A DNA stretch of 64,000 bases from a virus: IMG/VR virus record IMGVR_UViG_3300028608_000007, positions 116,544-180,543 of that record; one strand, 5' to 3'. A program made the translations under genes and the position numbers. Positions 8,057 through 15,906 of the stretch are shown here, piece by piece (the first letter of the stretch is position 1; each line of letters begins with the position of its first letter). A model generated the notes under the pieces. That model was not told where the DNA came from. It saw nothing but the letters and a program-made list of their open reading frames with translations, and did no database searches.

Positions 8057-9558
8057 TAGGGTTTTCCTCTCTTAGCGATGATACCGGTAACGCCTACCGT
8101 GTACATCCGACGAACTTGGGATTCCCGCTTCTTGTTGATGATGTCTTGCAACCAGCCACCAGGGAAGTGACCACCAATCAACGGAGGCAGGGGTTTCTTG
8201 TTGGGGTACAGAGTTTTGATGACCTCAGTACAGAACTCACCGTCTTCTTTCAACCGATCGATAGCACCCGGCGACAGTACAGACAGGTCAGTGACTAACC
8301 CGAAGCGCAAGTGGTACATATAACGAGGGTTCATGTCCAAGGCGCAGGTGAGGTTGCCGTCTACGTCCATCAGCACCGTACCGTCTGGCATCGGCTTACC
8401 CCAACGGTACAGACCGAAGTGGAAGATCGAATCGTACAGTCGGTTGATGTAAGGCCATTCCTTCTTGAGGAACCGCAACGTCGCAGGACTGAATTCAAAG
8501 TCACCCAACTCATTGATGTTGAACAACTCACCACGATCCTCACCAATGCCCACCAGAACGTCTAGCATGCTCGCTGTGCGTGAGTGATGCCACTCTGGTA
8601 GCCAATCATCAAACGCAGGAATACGATTGCCTAACAGCGGCTGCGTGCGTTCCTTGTAAAGGTTGGTGAATTGGTCGTAGTAGTACCGATCGTTAGCAGG
8701 ACGACGTGCACGCTTGATCAACTCGTAGACCGAGTATTCACTGCGATACTTGACGTCGATCAGTTGGTTGTGGATGCAGACGGGGTAATGGAATTGAACA
8801 CCCACTACTTTGTCGTACTGGAACGTGTAATCGAAACCAGTCTCCCACGGAGCACCATCACCAGCCTTGGAACCTTTGTCTGGTTGTGCTACAAAGTTAA
8901 AACCACCCACGATGCCTGCTTGACGCTCAGTGATCGCCATGATGGGTTGAGTACCGGCTTGGGTAGTCAGTTGGGTAGCACGGCCTGAGATGTGGTCTTT
9001 CACCCACTTGCCGAGTTCCTCACCGTAAGGCTCCACCCGCTCACGCATCTCAAAGATCTCGTGAAGGATGATAGCTACGACATCAGGGACCGGATAGTGG
9101 TAGTCCATCTCGTGAAGGATTTCCACGCGCCCTTGAGAGCTGCGCACACGGAATTCGTCACGCCACTTTTCTGCCATCGTGCGATCAGGTGCCCGGTAGC
9201 GGAAGCTAATCGTGACCTCACATTGAACGTAGATCGGTTTGACATAAACGTCCAACTTCTGATCGTAGAAAATAAAAGGTACGTTAGGTCGCTTCACTGC
9301 CGAAGTCAGTGTGCGGTCTTCAATGTACTGTTCGTCTGCTTCGATGTTGATACGACCATTGAACGGGAACTTGTTTTGAATCCCGTTAGTCGTCATCGTA
9401 GAGCCTGGTTGGAATTGAGACTCGGCTGCACCGAAGAACTCAAAACCCGTATCCTCAGGAAGCCTCATGATGCCAATGAGCTGTTTCGCTACCTGGACAA
9501 TAGCTGGACGGGTAATGGAGTTATACGTCTCTGGTAGTTCAACGACAATATTGGGCAT
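8056..9558 (-). CDS. Putative virion structural protein, first of the 4.1-9.6 kb operon (500 aa)
   Basis: The frame extends 40 codons further, but ATG at 9558 (MPNIVVELPETYN) follows GGAG at good spacing and is the better start. It is rich in Tyr, Phe and Trp, with a mid-region YHYPVPDVV and a C-terminal basic stretch. No enzyme motif or membrane helix. It heads a five-gene coupled chain (this gene, 6665-8056, 6093-6665, 4735-6096, tmk). A baseplate or tail role is likely but not provable here. Confidence 0.6.
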   Translation of the reverse strand: MPNIVVELPETYNSITRPAIVQVAKQLIGIMRLPEDTGFEFFGAAESQFQPGSTMTTNGIQNKFPFNGRINIEADEQYIEDRTLTSAVKRPNVPFIFYDQKLDVYVKPIYVQCEVTISFRYRAPDRTMAEKWRDEFRVRSSQGRVEILHEMDYHYPVPDVVAIILHEIFEMRERVEPYGEELGKWVKDHISGRATQLTTQAGTQPIMAITERQAGIVGGFNFVAQPDKGSKAGDGAPWETGFDYTFQYDKVVGVQFHYPVCIHNQLIDVKYRSEYSVYELIKRARRPANDRYYYDQFTNLYKERTQPLLGNRIPAFDDWLPEWHHSRTASMLDVLVGIGEDRGELFNINELGDFEFSPATLRFLKKEWPYINRLYDSIFHFGLYRWGKPMPDGTVLMDVDGNLTCALDMNPRYMYHLRFGLVTDLSVLSPGAIDRLKEDGEFCTEVIKTLYPNKKPLPPLIGGHFPGGWLQDIINKKRESQVRRMYTVGVTGIIAKRGKP

Positions 9559-9647
9559 GTCGGGTCTCCAGTGTAAGATCATAGGATACCCAGAGAACAA
9601 CAGCATAAGGACCAGCCATATAGGCTGGCTATATTGGGAATAAAGAG

Positions 9648-9670
9648 CCCCTAGACAACAGCGGTGTTTT
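9648..9670. repeat. Degenerate copy of the neighbouring terminator
   Basis: AGCCCCTAGACAACAGCGG followed by TGTTTT resembles the terminator about 70 bases to the right (ACCCCTAGACAAGCGGGTGT). The shared CCCCTAGACAA core suggests local duplication and decay. The rest of the 9559-9707 gap holds another small hairpin (CCAGCC, ATAT, GGCTGG near 9615) and no gene. Confidence 0.4.
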
Positions 9671-9707
9671 AAGGGCATTTGATACGGCTAGGTAGTAGGA
9701 AAATACC

Positions 9708-9738
9708 AAAAAAAACACCCCTAGACAAGCGGGTGTTT
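9708..9738 (-). terminator. Rho-independent terminator
   Basis: On the minus strand AAACACCC, ten-base loop, GGGTGTTT, then a run of eight T. It ends the operon 10602 to 9752. This is the most classical terminator in the window. Confidence 0.85.
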
Positions 9739-9751
9739 CTTATGCCGTCGC

Positions 9752-10255
9752 TTATTCGGCAACGAAGCCATGAGAGGCAACGTCACCGGTCAGCTCGCCG
9801 CGCAGGCTGCGGATCATCAGGTCGAACACCAGCGGTACTTCCTGACGCATGCCCAGAGGCCCGGACAGCGAGGTAGTGAGGATCAAGACACGATCACAAC
9901 CGTGGGCCACGATGCCGAAGTTCTCGTACAGGTACGGTTGACCGCCGTAGGCCGCTGGGCTTTGTTCCATGTACGACATGCCCATGTTCAGCATGCGGGG
10001 TTGTTGGAACGCCAGGACACGTTGATTGATTGCGTTGGCTTCTGGCCCGCTGACCTGATTGAAGGTGATCGGGTTCAGGATCAGAGAGAAGCCTTTGCCT
10101 TCTTTGATGTCGGCAGCGAACTCAGGGCTGAGCTTTGCAATGCCTTCGATCACGCTTTCCAGCGAAGTGATCAGGTAGCGTTTGTCGAAGAACTGACCGC
10201 ACACCAGGTTAGCGATTGGGAAGGTCTTGACGGGCTGTTTTTCTTGCTGTTCCAT
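9752..10255 (-). CDS. Hypothetical abundant protein (167 aa)
   Basis: Not recognised. Soluble, alpha/beta, with strong codon bias (CTG, GGT, AAC), so it is probably well expressed. ATG at 10255 is better spaced from AAGAG than the ATG two codons upstream. It lies in a two-gene unit behind the small membrane protein at 10294-10602 and a candidate early promoter, followed by a classical terminator. An early, abundant function in host takeover or in the infected-cell environment is possible but only inferred from the promoter. Confidence 0.6.
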   Translation of the reverse strand: MEQQEKQPVKTFPIANLVCGQFFDKRYLITSLESVIEGIAKLSPEFAADIKEGKGFSLILNPITFNQVSGPEANAINQRVLAFQQPRMLNMGMSYMEQSPAAYGGQPYLYENFGIVAHGCDRVLILTTSLSGPLGMRQEVPLVFDLMIRSLRGELTGDVASHGFVAE

Positions 10256-10293
10256 TTGCATACTCTCTTGAGTTAAAGGTTTGACGGAGGGTG

Positions 10294-10602
10294 TTACTTA
10301 GCAGGGTGGTTCGGTGGAACGCCGATCTTGAAGGCACGGACCCACTTGCGAACCTTGAAGAACTGATACCAGCCCACAACGTAGTTGACGATGATCAGAG
10401 GGATCAACGCCATCATACCGAAGTAGCCAGCGAGGAACAGGAACAACGCTGTACCGGCCGTCATCTTGTAGCGGTCAGGACAGGTAGTGATGAGGAACTT
10501 GACAGCACGACTGTCGTTCTTCTTCTCGAACAGGTAGATTCCACGGAGGACGACGAAGAACCCGAAGACGAGAATGAAGTACATGAAGATAGTGAAGGCC
10601 AT
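10294..10602 (-). CDS. Small two-helix membrane protein (102 aa)
   Basis: Hydrophobic helices at about residues 3-21 and 50-75, with a basic loop between (RAVKFLITTCPDRYK) and a basic tail (FFKVRKWVRAFK). There is no signal-peptide cleavage site. It is the first gene behind a TATATTAC-type early promoter element, with a leader of about 50 bases whose ribosome site sits in a hairpin. Could be a holin-like or envelope-targeting early protein; nothing specific is visible. Confidence 0.6.
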   Translation of the reverse strand: MAFTIFMYFILVFGFFVVLRGIYLFEKKNDSRAVKFLITTCPDRYKMTAGTALFLFLAGYFGMMALIPLIIVNYVVGWYQFFKVRKWVRAFKIGVPPNHPAK

Positions 10603-10606
10603 AGTT

Positions 10607-10624
10607 AAAACTCCCTTGAGCTTT
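10607..10624 (-). promoter_or_regulatory. Ribosome-site hairpin (AAGG loop)
   Basis: Minus strand AAAGCTC, loop AAGG, GAGTTTT, five bases before ATG at 10602. The Shine-Dalgarno core is exposed in the loop. Confidence 0.5.
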
Positions 10625-10652
10625 GAGATTAGAAGGTTTGGTACCAGTGTTA

Positions 10653-10676
10653 CACCAGAGTAATATACATCTCAAA
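10653..10676 (-). promoter_or_regulatory. Candidate early promoter (TATATTAC)
   Basis: Minus strand TTTGAGATGTATATTACTC then TGGTG. It contains TATATTAC exactly, the element reported for phiKZ early promoters read by the virion RNA polymerase. It lies about 50 bases before the gene starting at 10602 and belongs to a set of seven in this window. Confidence 0.65.
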
Positions 10677-10704
10677 TCTTTTTCATTCCAGTTACAGACG
10701 GCAT

Positions 10705-10732
10705 AAAAGCCCGCCCCGAAGGACGGGCTTTT
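10705..10732 (-). terminator. Terminator of the inner-body-like gene
   Basis: AAAAGCCCG, loop CCCCGAAGGA, CGGGCTTTT, followed on the minus strand by ATGCCGTC. Lies 32 bases after the stop at 10765. Confidence 0.75.
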
Positions 10733-10764
10733 ACTCAGACGACTGAATCAGTCGACTTCAAGAA

Positions 10765-12072
10765 TTACTTCTTGGCGTCGTCTTTCTTCTTGTCATCTTT
10801 CTTTTCGCTCTTGCCAGCGGCAGCGATCGAACGCTCAACCAGGCTCAGAGCAGAGCGAACGGCGCTGAAGCCAGCGTTGTTCACTTGCAGCAGCGGACGG
10901 GTCAGGTCCTTGGTCGCTTTGCGCAGGCCGCGGTTAACGGTAGCGTTCGACCAGGCTTTGCCCAGCTTGCCTTGTTCGGCAGCGTTCACGAACTTCTCGG
11001 TGGTCTGAACAGCCTTCTCACGAGCGGCGTTCAGCTTGTCCATGTAGGAGCCCTTGGCCAGCAGGGTTTCTACGATGGTCGAGCAGTGACCCAGGATGTC
11101 GCGCAGGGTGTTCGGACCAGGGCAGTCGATCTCGGTGCCTTCGTTGATGGAAGGCTTCTTACGGTCCAGGGTCAGGGAGACCTTGGTCGCGTCGTCGCCA
11201 GCAGGACCTTCTTCCTTGCTGGTGGAGAAGAACCAGCCACCGGCAGCTTCTTTCGAACGACCGGACAGCTTCACGGCGACAGGCGAGAACATGCCTTCAG
11301 CGCTTTCGACTTCTTTGGTGATGGCCGATTCTTCCAGGGCAGCCTGGGTTTTCGGGTCAGCCAGAACAGCGCCGATGTGCTGGTAGTACTTCTCAGCAGC
11401 CGGAGCCAGCTCGCCCCAGGATTCCTGAACCAGTTCGCCCAGAACAGCCATGCCCTGAGAAACGCTGGAGCCGTCGACCTTGCCTTTGTAGGCAATGGCT
11501 TCGCCGCCGGAGACCTTGACTTTCTTGCCCTGGTAGTCGACCGCGTCGGCAGTCTTGCCTTTCAGAGCTTCGATGCGCGACTTCAGCTTCTTGGCGCCGC
11601 CGAAGATCTTGGCGAAGAAGTTCTTGACCGCAGCGATGGCCTTGGCCACGGCGTTCTTGATGGCCTGCCAGATCTTCTTGATGGTTTCCTTGATGCCTTC
11701 CATCGAGATGGTGGTGGCAGCGGCTTGGCCAGACTGGCCGCCGAAGGATTCCAGGGAAGGAGTAACGGCGCTGACTTTCAGGCCCAGGCGCTGGGTGTAG
11801 GAACCAACGGCGTGTTGCATGAACAGAGCAGCCTGAGGGTTCAGACCACCGTCTTGCATGGCGGCTTCCATCGAAACGTAGATGGACTCCAGGCCGTCGG
11901 AGATTTCTTCCAGCTCACCTTGGTCGTCGGAAGACTGCTCGCTCTCGGCGAAGGCTTCGGCGGTTTCGGCGATTTCTTGCTCAACGGTATCGTCCGGGCT
12001 CACGACCAGGTCGGTTTCGTTGACGGTGTCGTCTTCCATGGAGACGAACAGTTGACGCAGAGATTGAGACAT
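10765..12072 (-). CDS. Inner-body-like head protein with S-x-E maturation sites and cationic amphipathic helix
   Basis: 435 aa from ATG 12072, which follows GGAG; a longer frame to 12135 has no site. The N-terminal third is very acidic (residues 14-60) and carries four S-x-E sites: SME at 11-13, 67-69 and 123-125, SLE at 106-108. In phiKZ the prohead protease gp175 cuts inner-body proteins after S/A/G-x-E. Cleavage at 125 would expose a Lys-rich amphipathic helix (about 126-165). The C-terminus is a Lys and Asp-rich tail. Strong codon bias suggests an abundant virion protein, probably packed in the head and possibly ejected with DNA. Homology to a specific phiKZ protein is not shown. Confidence 0.7.
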   Translation of the reverse strand: MSQSLRQLFVSMEDDTVNETDLVVSPDDTVEQEIAETAEAFAESEQSSDDQGELEEISDGLESIYVSMEAAMQDGGLNPQAALFMQHAVGSYTQRLGLKVSAVTPSLESFGGQSGQAAATTISMEGIKETIKKIWQAIKNAVAKAIAAVKNFFAKIFGGAKKLKSRIEALKGKTADAVDYQGKKVKVSGGEAIAYKGKVDGSSVSQGMAVLGELVQESWGELAPAAEKYYQHIGAVLADPKTQAALEESAITKEVESAEGMFSPVAVKLSGRSKEAAGGWFFSTSKEEGPAGDDATKVSLTLDRKKPSINEGTEIDCPGPNTLRDILGHCSTIVETLLAKGSYMDKLNAAREKAVQTTEKFVNAAEQGKLGKAWSNATVNRGLRKATKDLTRPLLQVNNAGFSAVRSALSLVERSIAAAGKSEKKDDKKKDDAKK

Positions 12073-12074
12073 GT

Positions 12075-12085
12075 GGAGTAACTCC
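12075..12085 (-). promoter_or_regulatory. Ribosome-site hairpin
   Basis: Minus strand GGAG, loop TTA, CTCC, directly before ATG at 12072. The Shine-Dalgarno GGAG is the 5' arm. Upstream, at about 12120-12135, minus-strand GTATGTATGTTATG contains repeated TATG, the motif reported for phiKZ late promoters. Confidence 0.4.
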
Positions 12086-12150
12086 GATAAACAATTGTTG
12101 ATGCGTAAATGCACACGTGCATAACATACATACATTTACACAGATTGGCT

Positions 12151-12720
12151 TTACACGAACTTCGCGTACAGGGCCCGGAGGTCAATAGGGTCGTCGCCCT
12201 TAGCCTTAGGATTGCGCCATTCACCAAACATGATGTACAGCGTAATCACCAAGTCGTTCAGACCTTCTGGATGGGAGATCCATTCGGAAACCACCTTGCT
12301 CGGGGCGGTTCCTACCTTTTGGTAGAACTCACGAATCTCCTTGCTGGCGTTACGCTCCCTATAATCATTACTGGGTTTAGGGTTCTCAGTCAGCAAGGCT
12401 AACCAGTTCTGAACAGACACCCGGCGACGACCCGTTTGGATGTACTTAAGGGTATCGAGCAGAAACTCATAATTATATCCGTACAGAAACGGATTGTTCT
12501 TCTGCGTATTGAGGAACAGAGCGAAGTTGTTGAAGCAACCCATCGCTACACGCAGGGCTCGTTTTTGGAACGTCCAACCATTGCGGTCGACAGTCCCTTC
12601 GATCAAGCTGGTGTACAGCGTGTTAACGTCAGCGCTACCGCTAACACGACTGATGTCCATACGATCAGAGGGAGCAATGAAACCGCGAGGGTAGAGGTCA
12701 CCCGATACGCGGCTAGTCAT
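12151..12720 (-). CDS. Hypothetical structural-operon protein (189 aa)
   Basis: Start chosen at ATG 12720 (MTSRVSGDLYPRG), preceded by GGAGGAAGG, rather than 24 bases upstream. It overlaps the stop of the preceding gene by 8 bases. Mixed alpha/beta, basic, Trp-containing; no motif recognised. Last gene of a three-gene unit (13616, 12713, 12151). Likely tail or baseplate component by context. Confidence 0.6.
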   Translation of the reverse strand: MTSRVSGDLYPRGFIAPSDRMDISRVSGSADVNTLYTSLIEGTVDRNGWTFQKRALRVAMGCFNNFALFLNTQKNNPFLYGYNYEFLLDTLKYIQTGRRRVSVQNWLALLTENPKPSNDYRERNASKEIREFYQKVGTAPSKVVSEWISHPEGLNDLVITLYIMFGEWRNPKAKGDDPIDLRALYAKFV

Positions 12721-13603
12721 TGAAACCTTCCTCCATCTCAGCAAGCTTCTTGTTCAGCTTTTGCAGACGACCTTCCGTATAGACGATCTCCTGCTCGATC
12801 TTCGCATCTTTGCTGCCGTCTTTCAGAACGAGCAAGCGGTACTCGAGAGCACGCTTCTCTTCTACAGCAGCCTTGTAGCGGTTGACCTGCCACTCAGCGA
12901 TAGCCATGCGGACATAGTAGATCGGGTTCAGGCGAACCGGGATGATGCCGAAGTGGAACGGATCGGTCTTGGTAGCGCCAACGGTGGCTTCTACGGTCGA
13001 TACGTCGTCCGGTGCTACAACCATATCAGGAATGGCTTGGAACGAGCTTTCCATGCGACGTACGTCGATGGAGAGGATGCTGAGGCAGTACGCGTAGTTG
13101 TCGCGGTTGTCCCAGATCCAACGCTCTTCAGCACGGGACATGGCTTTCGGTACTCGGAACGGACCGTCTTCCGATTGCTCTTCGGACAGAGTCCACAGCA
13201 ACAGACGACGAGCATAACGAGAAGCGAAGGACGCCACTTCCAGATACTGGAGGATGTTCGCACGCAAGAAGCTGATGCTGGTCGAACCCACGTCTTTAGC
13301 AAACGCACGGTCGATCAGTTTGCCCAACACTTCGATCTTGTCGTCCATGTTCGACAGGACTTGGTAGGACGCTACGATGTAGTTGCCACCAGCCTTTTCG
13401 ATCTTGGCGATCTTGAGGAAGTTCTTGTCGTAGTTCTGGGTTTGCTTACCCTTGAACTTGGAGTTGCGGTAGAACTCGGAAGCTTCACGCAGCGGAGGCA
13501 GAGTGAGTTCTTTGAGTTCGTTCTTGACGACCGCCAGCTCTTCGATCAGACGACCCTTCTCGAAGGTCGGCAACATCAGAGCGAGAAACTTTTGTAACTT
13601 CAT
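12713..13603 (-). CDS. Putative structural protein with C-terminal coiled coil (296 aa)
   Basis: Unrecognised. The N-terminal and central parts are helical. Residues about 215-245 contain a moderately hydrophobic stretch (FHFGIIPVRLNPIYYVRMAI), and residues 245-296 form a charged heptad-like helix ending in Glu-rich sequence, suggesting an oligomerising coiled coil. It starts 12 bases after the 13616-14749 gene. Virion role inferred from the operon. Confidence 0.6.
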   Translation of the reverse strand: MKLQKFLALMLPTFEKGRLIEELAVVKNELKELTLPPLREASEFYRNSKFKGKQTQNYDKNFLKIAKIEKAGGNYIVASYQVLSNMDDKIEVLGKLIDRAFAKDVGSTSISFLRANILQYLEVASFASRYARRLLLWTLSEEQSEDGPFRVPKAMSRAEERWIWDNRDNYAYCLSILSIDVRRMESSFQAIPDMVVAPDDVSTVEATVGATKTDPFHFGIIPVRLNPIYYVRMAIAEWQVNRYKAAVEEKRALEYRLLVLKDGSKDAKIEQEIVYTEGRLQKLNKKLAEMEEGFND

Positions 13604-13615
13604 GGTGACCTCGAG

Positions 13616-14749
13616 TTAGATGGCGGGGCTGTTGCCCAGTTGGTAAGCCTTCAGGATCTCGGCTACGTCTGGACCTTTGCCTTTGTTGGAGACAGCCAGT
13701 TCTTTTACCGACATCTCGGTTGGGATAGCAATCGAGCGGTGGTAGAAGGTGACGTGTTCCCACTCAGGATCGACCACGCAGAGGATCATGCAGTAGGTCT
13801 CACGGAAGAGCTTCTCACGAACGCGGAAGTCCTTCAGACGACCACCGACCTGGCGCTCGATGTCTTTCACCGCATTGGAGGAACACACGATGATGTTCGA
13901 TGCAGTGGCCACCGAAGGTTGACCAGAGAAGATGGCAGAGATGCTGTTACCCTTACGGCGCTTACGCAGCTCGTCGTACAGACCGGTTGGGTCTTTGGCC
14001 AGGGTTTTCTTGTGAGCATCGATCAGGTCTTGGCACAGCAGCAGGTCGCGAACGAACTCCAGTTGACCTGCACGCCAAGCGTGGAAGCGTTCCTTGACGG
14101 AGATGTTCTTGCTGCCGACGCTTAAGATATGAACCAGCTCCTTGGTCCCGATGCCGCTGCAAATGAGGCGGACGTTGATCGGGAAGGTAGCTTTGTTACC
14201 CTCGGACTCGATGTTCACTTCGAGCATCTTGCCGACAGACAGGTTGGTCAGCTCACCCAGCATCGAGACAGTGTCACGACCGTTGGTGAGGGTTGGCGGA
14301 TTGCCTTCCGGGATCACGTCGTCGATGTCTTCAAGACTCACGTTGAGGTTTTGCAGACCGTCACGACCGCCAGGAACCGGCAGAGCAAAACGATACGAAC
14401 GCGCATCTTCCAGGCTGACCATGGTGGCGACACCGTTGGAGACGCCATTGATCAGGTTGTCAGTCGCGTTGCGCTTGGGGTTCAGCTTGTCCAGCAGGCG
14501 GATCACATCCACGCTACCAACGTTTACCGACAGCGCGATCGCTTGCAGGTAGTAGCCACTGAACAGCGAGGTCAGAGACTGCATGATGTCGTTGGCATAG
14601 GGCAGACGAATGAGCGATTCGTCCATCAGGACGATCGGCTCCACGCGAGTAGGTTGGGTGTATTCGATCAACGAACCAGCCTTCGCGGCCCGCATCGTGT
14701 CCGTCAATTTACTGGCCATATTAAGGCCAGTCACAATGTCATTCATCAT
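13616..14749 (-). CDS. Putative virion structural protein (377 aa)
   Basis: Unrecognised. Alpha/beta, no cysteine pairs or membrane helix; residues about 280-300 include a basic RKRRKG segment. Its start lies only 26 bases from the start of the divergent gene at 14776, and the GAGGGA ribosome site sits in that gap, so its promoter must lie inside the neighbouring coding sequence. First gene of a coupled three-gene unit. Confidence 0.6.
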   Translation of the reverse strand: MMNDIVTGLNMASKLTDTMRAAKAGSLIEYTQPTRVEPIVLMDESLIRLPYANDIMQSLTSLFSGYYLQAIALSVNVGSVDVIRLLDKLNPKRNATDNLINGVSNGVATMVSLEDARSYRFALPVPGGRDGLQNLNVSLEDIDDVIPEGNPPTLTNGRDTVSMLGELTNLSVGKMLEVNIESEGNKATFPINVRLICSGIGTKELVHILSVGSKNISVKERFHAWRAGQLEFVRDLLLCQDLIDAHKKTLAKDPTGLYDELRKRRKGNSISAIFSGQPSVATASNIIVCSSNAVKDIERQVGGRLKDFRVREKLFRETYCMILCVVDPEWEHVTFYHRSIAIPTEMSVKELAVSNKGKGPDVAEILKAYQLGNSPAI

Positions 14750-14775
14750 TACTGATAATCCCTCGAAGGTGACTA

Positions 14776-15906
14776 ATGGCTAAAACTATCAAAGATGTGT
14801 TGAGCATCATTCAAAAGGCAGGTGGGCTAGGTGATCTTTCGCAGGCCGCGATCAATAACCTTAAAGGCATCAACCACCGAGGTTTCGGAAACCCGTTACC
14901 AGTCAACAAAGATAACCAGGGCTTGACGTTCTTCACACGCCCTAACCTGAACTTATCATACGATAATATTGCAGCTAAGCGAATTCTGACCCCTTTGCTC
15001 GACGGCGACGGTCCAGCCATGAATACGTACCAGCGTGCGATCCGTATGACGCTCGATCCTTACCTCGGAGATCCGGCAGCTTTTAAGATGGGAGACCCTC
15101 GTCGTGGGGCCCAAATGATGACTTGTGACCTGATTGATCAGAAGCAAGCTTTCATTCCGATCTTGACGAACTGCCTGATTTCGTTAGGGGGTTGGCCTGA
15201 CCTTTCGGTTGAGACTTTCCGTTCGACGCCCGGTAACTACGGTGAGTCGTGGGCTATGGTGGACAGTAGCTCTCGCTTCTATGAAACGTACGAATTGAAC
15301 GCGGCGTTTAAGAGTCTCGAGGGTGACCCAATCTCCACGATCTTCTCGACTTGGCTACACTATATGTCGGGGGTTTACGAGGGGTCGATGGTTCCTTACC
15401 CGAACAACCTCGTGGAGCGACGCATTGACTACCAGACTCGGATCTATCGAATCCTTCTCGATTCCAGTCGTCGGTACGTCCAAAAGATCGCAGCCTGTGG
15501 TGCCGCCTTCCCTGTCAACTCTCCACTGGGCAACGCGTTCAACTTCACGAACGAGGGTGTCTATAACCAAGACAACGATCAAATCCAGATCCGCTTCGTA
15601 GCGATGGGTGCCGACTACAACGACCCTATCACCATTCAAGAGTTCAACGCTGTAGTGCAGATCTTCAACCCGGAGATGAAAGGTGACGATAACGATCGTT
15701 CCCGCTACTACCGCAAACTCGATGGCATTGATGAGATGAAAGCCTACAACTATAACGGCTATCCTCGCATTGATCCTGAATCGATGGAACTCACGTGGTG
15801 GGTACCGATTGACAACAGCTCGGTGAGCGTTGCTGTCGCGACTCCTTCTGCGGGTGTGGACCTCTCCCCGATCACTGACCTCCTCAAGGGCACTGCTAAC
15901 ACATGA
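14776..15906 (+). CDS. Putative tail or baseplate structural protein (376 aa)
   Basis: Unrecognised. Rich in Tyr, Asn and Pro, with a C-terminal tail rich in Ser and Val that looks flexible. Ribosome site GAAGG. It overlaps the next gene as ATGA, so the two are translated together, and the partner is a baseplate-wedge-like protein; a baseplate role is therefore the best guess. The start is 26 bases from the divergent 13616-14749 gene. Confidence 0.65.
   Translation: MAKTIKDVLSIIQKAGGLGDLSQAAINNLKGINHRGFGNPLPVNKDNQGLTFFTRPNLNLSYDNIAAKRILTPLLDGDGPAMNTYQRAIRMTLDPYLGDPAAFKMGDPRRGAQMMTCDLIDQKQAFIPILTNCLISLGGWPDLSVETFRSTPGNYGESWAMVDSSSRFYETYELNAAFKSLEGDPISTIFSTWLHYMSGVYEGSMVPYPNNLVERRIDYQTRIYRILLDSSRRYVQKIAACGAAFPVNSPLGNAFNFTNEGVYNQDNDQIQIRFVAMGADYNDPITIQEFNAVVQIFNPEMKGDDNDRSRYYRKLDGIDEMKAYNYNGYPRIDPESMELTWWVPIDNSSVSVAVATPSAGVDLSPITDLLKGTANT

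Noticed and set aside
10885-12081. Plus-strand open frame of 398 codons opposite the inner-body-like gene
   Set aside because: Antisense shadow; the minus-strand reading has a ribosome site, S-x-E sites and sensible composition.
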